From: Piromyces finnis
Taxonomy: Eukaryota > Neocallimastigomycota > Neocallimastigomycetes > Neocallimastigales > Neocallimastigaceae
Direction of reading: 5' to 3'
Length of the DNA stretch: 64,000 nucleotides
NCBI GenBank assembly: GCA_002104945.1
Contig: MCFH01000062.1
Location: 245,321-309,320 of the forward strand
A program made the position numbers and the translations under genes. Shown one piece after another: positions 55,525 to 64,000 of the stretch. The notes below the pieces were generated by a model. The model was not told where the DNA came from and ran no database searches. It saw only the letters and a program-made list of their open reading frames with translations. Within the stretch, counting starts at the first letter, position 1. Every line of letters begins with the position of its first letter.

Positions 55525-56613
55525 AGGTAAAACAATCAAAGTTTATACTTTATATATTGAAAATTTGATAATAAAATATTTGTAGTTATTATTACACTTT
55601 TTTTTTATTAAAGATATACCATCACTGTTATCATTACTTTTTATTTAAAAATTGTCATGATAAACTATACAAAATAGTTGTTCATTAATTCATTATTATT
55701 TTTAAAGCAACTATTGTATTATTGTATTATATTTATTCAAAATACATGTTATCCTTTTATTATGAAATTTTATGTTTACTATTTAAATTTTTAATTGTAA
55801 TTAAAGTACATTTTTATGTTTTTTTTTCTTTCAATAAACAATCATTTTTTTTATATTTTCTTTGTTTAAATGTTACATTTTATATGACATAAGAAAATTT
55901 AAAAAGAATATTAAAAATATAAAAAGATTTTAAAACAACTACACAATATCAAAATATAATTTTTATACATGTTCTTTTTACTCTATATTGTATATCAGAT
56001 GAAAATATAAATGTACTGAAAAGTATTATAAGTAAAATAAGCATTATAAAATAATTAATTGATTATTCTAAAATGAAAATAAAGCAATTTTAAAATTAAA
56101 TCAAAGAGTAAAGAACTTTAGCTATTTTTATTCTAACATAAAGAAACAATTGGTTATTAAACTACAATTAGTGAATTAAAATATTTTTATAAATATAACT
56201 AGTGGCTTGAATGAAAATAAAATTTAATACAAATCAAATTTGATAAGAGTTTTAGGTAAAATGAATTTTTTTTATATCACTAATTTTTATTATTGTATAT
56301 AAATATAAAATTTAATTGACTCTACAATATATTAAATTTATAAACAACCAACCACTAAAATATAAAATATATGAAGTCAAAAAAAAATAAAAAAGAAAAA
56401 ATAAAGCTAAACAAAAAAAAAATATTATTTTACTTTGGAAAATAATAAAATAGGAAAATAGTAAAAGTAATATTATAATAATAAAGTGTTTAAATAAAAT
56501 ATGAAATATTGAATAAAGTAAAAGATATATTATAGAAAATAATAATATAATAATAGTATTGTAAAAAAAGGACTATGACTATAAATATATAAAAATAGTG
56601 AATAGTTATAATA
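55525..56613. other. Upstream region of the intact LRR gene, inside the split right arm
   Basis: No gene. The sequence is not found in the left arm, so it belongs to the intervening segment (55525-61351). Confidence 0.55.
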
Positions 56614-58782
56614 ATGGGAAGTAACACTTTAAATAAACTATTAAAAAGAGAAAATTCAAATATTCAACAAAAAATAATTTCGGATGAAGATATAAAAATA
56701 TATGAATCTGAAATAATAGATATTATGATTGATAAATTAAAAGAAATTCATGTGAGAGAATTCACCTTTCAAAATCTAAAAAAACTAATAATAAATAATG
56801 AGCGATATAAGCATCTTAATGTTGATAATAATAGGAAAGAAAAAATTAAAAATCTTCTTTCTATTTTATTTGGAAAAGCTATTAATATGAATATATTAGA
56901 GATTCATGATATATATACAATAGAATTTCCAAAAGAAATAGGATGTTTAACCAGATTAACTGAGTTGAATCTTAAACACAATAATACATCTGAATTACCA
57001 AAAGAAATAGGAAATTTAACTAATTTAGTGAATTTAATTCTTGAACGTAATAATTTAACAGAACTACCAAGAGAAATAGGAAATTTAACTAAATTAACAA
57101 ATTTAAGTCTTGTTTATAATAAATTAAATAAAATACCAAAAGAAATAGGAAATTTAACACTTTTGACTAGTTTAAATCTTAATGATAATAGAATAAGTAA
57201 ATTACCAAAAGAAATAGGAAATTTAACACTTTTAACCAGTTTAAATCTTTGTCAAAATCAAATAACCGAATTACCAAAAGAAATTGGAAATTTAAAAAAA
57301 TTATCAATTTTAAAGCTTAAACATAACCAAATAATTAAATTGCCAAAAGAAATAGGAAATTTAACTAATCTAGAATGTTTGAAACTTTTTAATAATAAAT
57401 TAATAGAATTGCCAAAAGAAATAGGAAATCTAATAAACTTAACGAACTTGTCCATTGAATATAATAATTTAATCAGATTACCAAAAGAAATTGGAAATTT
57501 AATCAATCTAAGATATTTAGAACTTAATTATAACAATTTAACAGAATTACCAAACGAGATAGGAAATTTAACCAATTTATATAATTTGCTTCTATCGTAT
57601 AATAAATTAACAAAATTACCTAAAGAAATAAAATATTTAACTCGTTTAACTATATTGAATCTTAATGATAATAGAATTAGTAAATTACCAAAAGAGATAG
57701 GCGATTTAACACTTTTAACTAGCTTAAATCTTTGTCAAAATCAAATAACTGAATTACCAAAAGAAATTGGAAATTTAAAAGAATTAACAATTTTAAAACT
57801 TAAACATAACCAAATAATTAAATTGCCAAAAGAAATAGGAAATTTAACTAATTTAAAATGTTTGAAGCTTTTTAATAATAAATTAATAGAATTGCCAAAA
57901 GAAATAGGAAATTTAGTAAACTTAACGAAATTATCTATTAAGTACAATCGTATTATCAAACTACCTAAAGAAATAGGAAATTTAATCAATCTAAGATACT
58001 TTGAACTAAATAATAATAATTTAACAGAATTACCAAAAGAAATAGGAAGTTTAACTAATTTATATAATTTATTATTATCTTATAATAAATTAAGTGAATT
58101 ACCAAAAGAAATAGGAAATTTGACTAAATTAGCCAATTTAGAATTAAATTTTAATAATTTAATAGAGCTACCAATAGAAATAGGAAATTTATCTGATTTA
58201 CGTAGTTTATATCTTACTAATAATAAAATAACAAAATTACCAAAAGAAATTGTAAAACTAGCTGGATTACTTAGGTTAGAGGTTGATGCATCTTTATCCA
58301 TTACACAATATGGATATACTTTAGAAAGTAAAGAAATAAATTTAAGAAAGAGAAAATTAACTGAATTACCCTATGATATAATTAATATGAAATATTCAGA
58401 GAATATGGATATAAGTAATAATCAATTAACAGATTTGCCTCCACTTGGTATTAGTTTAAAAAGACTAGATATGCATAATAATAATTTCCAAACGATATCA
58501 AACAATATATGGAGTTTACATAATTTAGAAGAAGTTATTTTGGATAGTAATATTTTTTCTTCCCAATTAAAAAAAATTAAATTAGATCCAACCGTAAAAA
58601 TTAACAGAATAGAACCTGTCCTAAGATCGGATAATTTTATAACTGTCATCACCATCCTTCTTAATATAAGTAAAATGAAATATCCACTAACAAATAATGA
58701 TTTAATCAAAATATTTGACATCTCTCATGTTTATTTATCGCATAAAATATACATTCCAGAATGTATTAAATCAATCTTATAG
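56614..58782 (+). CDS. Leucine-rich-repeat protein (intact, 722 residues)
   Basis: A continuous frame encodes a mostly Lys/Glu/Ile-rich N-terminal region (1-95), about 19 regular 23-residue LRRs (about 110-550; consensus ELPKEIGNLTNLxxLxLxxN), two or three irregular LRRs (about 560-640) and a C-terminal tail (about 645-722). There is no signal peptide or membrane segment, so it is probably a cytoplasmic Ras-group/PIRL or Shoc2-like scaffold; partners are unknown. Seven LRRs are duplicated in tandem: 57181-57663 repeats at 57664 onward with a 483-bp (7 x 69) period and few changes. The C-terminal region (LPYDIIN..., DISNNQL, ILDS) matches the broken genes at 45627, 43858 and 21714, making this the only intact family member here. 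It lies within the 5.8 kb that split the right arm of the inverted repeat. No intron. Confidence 0.88.
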   Translation: MGSNTLNKLLKRENSNIQQKIISDEDIKIYESEIIDIMIDKLKEIHVREFTFQNLKKLIINNERYKHLNVDNNRKEKIKNLLSILFGKAINMNILEIHDIYTIEFPKEIGCLTRLTELNLKHNNTSELPKEIGNLTNLVNLILERNNLTELPREIGNLTKLTNLSLVYNKLNKIPKEIGNLTLLTSLNLNDNRISKLPKEIGNLTLLTSLNLCQNQITELPKEIGNLKKLSILKLKHNQIIKLPKEIGNLTNLECLKLFNNKLIELPKEIGNLINLTNLSIEYNNLIRLPKEIGNLINLRYLELNYNNLTELPNEIGNLTNLYNLLLSYNKLTKLPKEIKYLTRLTILNLNDNRISKLPKEIGDLTLLTSLNLCQNQITELPKEIGNLKELTILKLKHNQIIKLPKEIGNLTNLKCLKLFNNKLIELPKEIGNLVNLTKLSIKYNRIIKLPKEIGNLINLRYFELNNNNLTELPKEIGSLTNLYNLLLSYNKLSELPKEIGNLTKLANLELNFNNLIELPIEIGNLSDLRSLYLTNNKITKLPKEIVKLAGLLRLEVDASLSITQYGYTLESKEINLRKRKLTELPYDIINMKYSENMDISNNQLTDLPPLGISLKRLDMHNNNFQTISNNIWSLHNLEEVILDSNIFSSQLKKIKLDPTVKINRIEPVLRSDNFITVITILLNISKMKYPLTNNDLIKIFDISHVYLSHKIYIPECIKSIL
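57181..58110 (+). repeat. Tandem duplication of a seven-LRR block (483-bp period)
   Basis: Unit 1 is 57181-57663; unit 2 runs from 57664 to about 58110. Both begin AATGATAATAGAAT and proceed through LCQNQITELPKEIGNLK, LKLKHNQIIKLPKEIGNLTN and CLKLFNNKLIELPKEIGNL in the same order. The reading frame is kept because 483 is a multiple of both 3 and 69. Confidence 0.9.
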
Positions 58783-61351
58783 TTTTTCAATTTCTTTTTT
58801 CATTTTAAATAATAATTTAAAAAAAAAGTATTTTAATCTCATTATTATTATTAATATATAAATAATAAGTTCAAATAAGTTTAGTTATAATCTTAATCAT
58901 TTGGTATGAATATATAATACTAAATCAATGGGTAGTGCAATGTTCTACCTCAAATATAATCTGTTTATATATATAATGTATTAAATAGAAATGTTTAGAA
59001 AAGGGATTAGAGATTATTTATTTATTAATACCTATAAAAAATAAAATGCCATTATATTATTTAATAGTATCTATTTATAATACATAGGTAGAAATAGTCT
59101 TGACATATATGAATAATAGTTATTATATTATATCATAAATGTCATAAGTCGTAATAGTAAAATAAATTGTTTTATTATGTAGTCAACCTTCAATAGAATA
59201 GATGTAATTACAGATGAAAGATAAATTATATATTAATAATTAAATTTTAAAAAATTAATTATAAAATAATTATAATAAATAAAAAATATATTTTTATATA
59301 TAAAAATTGAATTATAATTAAAACCAAAATTTCATTCATTACACCTTCTTCTTGATTTTATGTATATCTTTTGCAATTTATATATTTAAATATCATATAG
59401 ATTACATATATCAATAATATTATATAAAACACAAATTATATAACCTATAGAATTATTATTTTATTAAATGCTTCTTCTTCTAATTAACACTTTAAGAATG
59501 TTGTTTCCTTTTTTAAATAATATAATTAAGAGAATAGTTATAATAACCTTACAATATGAATTGAAAATGTTTTTTTGGTTTAAAATAAAATTTATATATT
59601 ATTTTTATTCTTATGAATAAAACGAGAACTTTGTAACTAAAAATACAAATTATATTTTCTCCTATAATAATACTGTGGCTAATTTTATTAACTATCAATT
59701 TACAAATAATTTTTATAATATTTAAATAATTTAATTTTATATATATATGATACTAAAAAATTTATGATAAATCAGATGTTTCAGTGTTTCAGTAATAATA
59801 AATAAATAAACTCTATATTTATAAATATTCTTACATTCTTTTTATAATAAATGTAATTATATAAAAATCATTTAACATTATTATTCTTAAATATTTCAAC
59901 TTATTTTCAATTGGAATATTTATATTCAACAATAAAAAAAAATATGAAAATAATTGATTAAAGGTATTGCATATTATTTTACTTAAAAAAAATAGTATTA
60001 CATTCAGTAAATAATATTAAATTAATAAAATATATTTTTGTAATTTAATATAGTTAAATATGTTAAATATATCTTTTCAATTTAATATAGTTAAGTGAGT
60101 TAAATAATCAGTTCCTTTTATTAATTTCAATTTCTTATTAATATTTAAAGCTATCGATTTATATATTCATCTTTCAAAAATTTAAAAAAATGTGTATTAA
60201 TAAACTAATTTTACTATCTTAAAAGTAATTTATTATTACCAATAGTTTCTTTCTCTTTAAACACTGACTTTTCAATTTTTTCATGTTATTTTTTCTTATT
60301 AATTTAATAAGAAACAACTTTTTGTTAAAATTCTCCTTTTAATTATAACTAATTCTACTTTTTATATCATTTTAATAAAAAGTTTCATTAACAACATTTT
60401 CATGATTTATTTTCTTAGTAAATAATATATATAAACATATGAATCATTATAATATAAATTTTATTTAATCATAAAACTGATTATGAGATTGTAATGTGTA
60501 TTTTTTATTACAAATGTTTATATGATCTTTGTTCAAAGAAGTTTTTTCTCATTTTTTAAAATTATGCATTAAATCATTTTTAAAATTAAATATGAAAGAT
60601 AATAATAAAATATCTATTCATAAAATAAATTTTAATAATATATATAGTATATTTTTATTATTCATAATGTTTTTATTGATTTTTCATTAAATATCATTTT
60701 ATTAAAAACAAAGCTGTGTTTATGGTAATGATATTTTGAGTATATAAGATTAAATAATGTTGATATCTTTATATATATAATATCCATATTTATTTATATT
60801 TTATGAATATTTCTGCTTGATAATGTTTTTTTTAAATAAATATACAAATTATGGTTTATATGAATAAAGTCATATTTTCTATCTTCAATTATATACATTT
60901 AAGTTTAATATTAATAGATGTGTTTATAAATATTAGTTTTATATACAAAGCATCTTTTATTCTTTGCTTCCCCCCTTTTTTTTTTTTTTTCATCATCATT
61001 TTTAATAAAATATTAATTATTATTTTAAAAATTCTAACTTTCATTTTTAAAAATAATTAATCAATAATATCCCTTCAACATTTACAATATTAATAAAATA
61101 ATTAATGAATTAGTAATAATTATATATCAAAATTTAAATAAAATACTATCTATTAAAAAAATTAATATCCTTATTTTCTATTTTATATCCTATATAATCT
61201 AATATGAAATTTAGCATAATTTTATTTACCATTTATACTAATAATAAGATATGTAATATTATTATATTTGCTAATTAAATATTATTTGTATTTATTATTA
61301 TTATTATTATTATATAATAAATATATATATATCACAAGTATTTCTTTTTTT
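58783..61351. other. Downstream region of the intact LRR gene
   Basis: No gene in 2.6 kb. A short local repeat, TTTAATATAGTTAA, occurs twice near 60050-60095. Open frames at 60851-61060 and 61268-61468 are low-complexity and not called. Confidence 0.5.
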
Positions 61352-62510
61352 TTATTTATATTAATATATATTTATATTTTTATAATATATTTTTATAATT
61401 ATTATTATCTTTTTATTTTAGTTTATTTTTTCTATTCTACTGATATTTCTATAATATTTTTAAACTAAATTCTTTTTTATTTACTTTTATTACTAATATT
61501 TTTTTTAATATTCACTCTTTTTTTAATATGTAATAAAATAACTTTTACTTTGTTGATTTTTTATATCATTCATATTATACACTGACTTTATTATCTTTTA
61601 CTTAAATATAGTAAAATAAAAGTTTCATATTATACACTGACTTTATTATCTTTTACTTAAATATAGTAAAATAAAAGTTTCATATTCCACTATTTATTTT
61701 AATTCCTTTTAATTATTATCATATAGATATCAATTTTTATAAAAAATAAAAAAAAAAAAAAACTATTATTAGAAACTTAATTGAACCATCTTTGTGGTTG
61801 GTTCTTTTAATTTCACAATTGGTTATAAATCTTTCTTTTCAAAGTATAAATGCAACATCTTTTTAAAATTATATAATAATAGGTTTTTTTATTTCAATTA
61901 AGCAATAATTATTTAAATATTTCTAGCAAGGTTTATGATAAACCCTCATTTCCCTCTATGTTTATAATAAATAATAAAAAGCAGTAACAAAGATTATAAT
62001 CCATTTCCTAATTAAATAGGTTTTATACTCTGAAAACTTTCTTTTTTATCATCTTTTTTTTATATTCCTTCCTCTTTTTTTAAAAAATTAAATAATAATA
62101 GAATACTTACCTTTATGGACTATCAAGCTGACAACTAGCCTTTTCTTTTTAATATTTAAAAAAAAATTAAAAAAAAAAAATAAAAAAAAGAGAAATTCTT
62201 TTTTATTTATTTATTTTTAATTTTAATTTAAAATAATCAATGGCGTATATATAATAATGTTTATTATAATATATGTAATTCATTTATAATATATGTCATA
62301 ATATAATAAAATATTGGAAATTAAATTGAAGAATTTAAGATCAATTTTAATTAAAAAATGGAATAAATTTTTAAAAAAATTTCTAATTTTTAAAAATAAT
62401 TTAAAATGAATGAATATTATTGGTCAATAGTTTAATGAACCACATTAAAATATTTTAATATAAAAGAAAGAAAATTTCAAAAAAATTAAAAAACTTTTCT
62501 TCTTTTTTTA
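61352..62510 (-). repeat. Right arm of the large inverted repeat, outer block
   Basis: Reverse complement of 49571-50660. It differs by about 2 percent, by an extra TATAATATAT unit near 61380, and by a perfect 55-bp tandem duplication (61571-61625 and 61626-61680) that is single on the left at about 50400-50455. Confidence 0.9.
61571..61680. repeat. Perfect 55-bp tandem duplication
   Basis: Two identical 55-bp units beginning CATATTATACACTGACTTTA, then a partial third start (CATATT). The left arm has a single unit. Confidence 0.95.
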
Positions 62511-64000
62511 TTATTAAAAAAGGAAGGGTTAAAAGTTGATACTAATAAAAATACTTTAAATATGAATTTTGCAAATTCACAAAAAAAAAAAAAATAATTC
62601 AACGTTCATTGCTGGTGATGGAAAATTTTCATTTTCATTGTAGGGAATGAAGGAAAAAAAATAAAATTAAACAAATGCTTCTTTTTGAAATTGTACTTTT
62701 ACTTTTTAAAAACTTATTTATCATAAATGATTAAACTAATGGAATCTATTTTGTTGATAATATTTATAATACTATGTAGGCTAATTTACATATGTAAATA
62801 TTATTAAATTACTAATCGTGATAAATATTTTAATGGATTTAAAGATATAAATATATTGAATAGTCTTCAATTAAAAAAAATGGTAATGTTAAGTAAAAGA
62901 TTATTTACATTTATAGTTCGTTGTTATTACTTTAAATTTTTAAAAAATATGAATTTATTTGATATAATGTTATTTAATAAATTATAATATTTATTTATTA
63001 TACATATTTACTAACTATTTATTTCGATTAAATTGAACTTTACTACCTTAAATAGCAAAGTATAATTTTAAATACATAATTTATTTATATTATTTTTATT
63101 ATTTACTTTAATATTAACGACCAATATCTTAAACAATTTTAAACTGTGCATTTGAGTATCATTAATAGTTATATTATTAATATAATAATAAGGTATTAAT
63201 ATATTAATGCTTAATATGATAATTGCTATAATATTCAACTTAGTAACACTAAGTTTGATTAAGATTATCTATTGAATGATAATAATAAAAAATAGTAATA
63301 TAAATATATATATATAATTTCCTCTGTTTAATAAATAGGTAAATGTTTAATTTTTAATAATTCTATAATAATTCTATACTTAAGTTTTATTTTATTCAAA
63401 TTCAAAATAATAAAATACACAATAAATAATTTAATAAATAAATACCAAATAAACAAATAGGTAAATCAATAGAGAATATGTTTCATTTTTATCTTTTAAA
63501 TAAATCAATTAATAGTTAAACTTTGTTCAATTTAAATTATACTTAAACTTTTACCTTTTTTTTTTTTTTTAAATTTTAAATTCACTAAAAGATTTAACAG
63601 TTAAAAATAAAAAATTTTTTTAATTATTAATAAAAAATTTATTGGTGGCTAAGTTAAAAAAAAATTAAAATTCAATTTTTAATATTTTCAAAGATTAGTA
63701 GGATTACATTTATAAATATATTTCTTCAACCAATAACATTTTTAATTTTATTTTTATTATCGACATTAGTAGCATTAATTATTTAGGGAAAATAGGATAA
63801 AAATTTTTAAAATTAATTTACACTTATTCTAAAAAAGAAAAAAGGTGTAAGAGCTATATTTTTTCAATTTCAATTAAAAAATACTATTTTATTCAATTTT
63901 GTACTAAAAATTAAATAAAATATTATTTTTTTTTATTTTTTGTTGAAAATACATTATATAAGATAGTGCTTAAAATATTTAAAAAATAAAAGTAATATAG
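62511..64000. other. Right-end A+T-rich region
   Basis: No gene or recognised element. Outside the inverted repeat the sequence no longer resembles the region left of 49571. Confidence 0.5.

Noticed and set aside
57258-58721. Minus-strand open frames with repeated FPISFGN
   Set aside because: Antisense shadows of the LPKEIGN repeat of the LRR gene.
60851-61468. Two open frames of 66-69 codons
   Set aside because: Hydrophobic Ile/Tyr/Phe strings from T-rich low-complexity sequence; no independent support.

Overview
The window is extremely A+T-rich nuclear DNA: long noncoding stretches full of poly(A), poly(T), (TTA)n and (AAT)n, with islands of higher G+C where genes lie. Two secreted esterases carry the Cys-rich N-terminal dockerins (CBM10-type) of gut-fungus cellulosomes, and there are short spliceosomal introns and large LRR and ankyrin families. 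Together these point to an anaerobic gut fungus (Neocallimastigomycota). That assignment is an inference from dockerins plus base composition.

Layout. 1-9 kb: two near-identical minus-strand membrane acyltransferase-3 genes, products of a segmental duplication with one edge inside a (TTA)n tract. 9.6-12.4 kb: a ten-exon secreted LRR gene ending in four chitin-binding (CBM18/hevein) modules, one LRR per exon, carrying two in-frame stops. 13.0-16.7 kb: an ankyrin-repeat cluster (one long gene with a late frameshift, one clear pseudogene, one tiny relic). 18.3-19.9 kb: a sodium/phosphate symporter of the PHO89/PiT family. 20.5-22.1 kb: a (TTTTTG)n array flanked by inverted copies of the 3' end of an LRR gene. 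23.9-32.5 kb: a dockerin-CE1 esterase, a secreted Cys-rich protein with a GPI-like tail, two decayed copies of an unrecognised gene, and a double-dockerin CE1/feruloyl-esterase-like enzyme with markedly different codon use.

36.8-47.6 kb: an island with a uracil-DNA glycosylase-like gene, an unknown gene and a frameshifted superfamily 2 helicase whose motifs resemble those of nucleocytoplasmic large DNA viruses (NCLDV). It lies between degenerate LRR genes and a pair of about 500-bp direct repeats. It reads as a decayed endogenous large-DNA-virus fragment. The glycosylase has Lys where the family has its catalytic Asp.

49.6-62.5 kb: a large, nearly identical inverted repeat (about 1.9-kb arms, about 3.3-kb centre). 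Its right arm is split by about 5.8 kb of sequence carrying an intact 722-residue LRR gene. The centre contains a decayed minus-strand gene. The last 1.5 kb shows nothing recognisable.

The dockerin esterases would act together in the extracellular cellulosome on feruloylated or acetylated xylan. The LRR and ankyrin genes form expanding and decaying families whose fragments account for most of the repeats. No tRNA, rRNA, CRISPR array or classical transposase was recognised.
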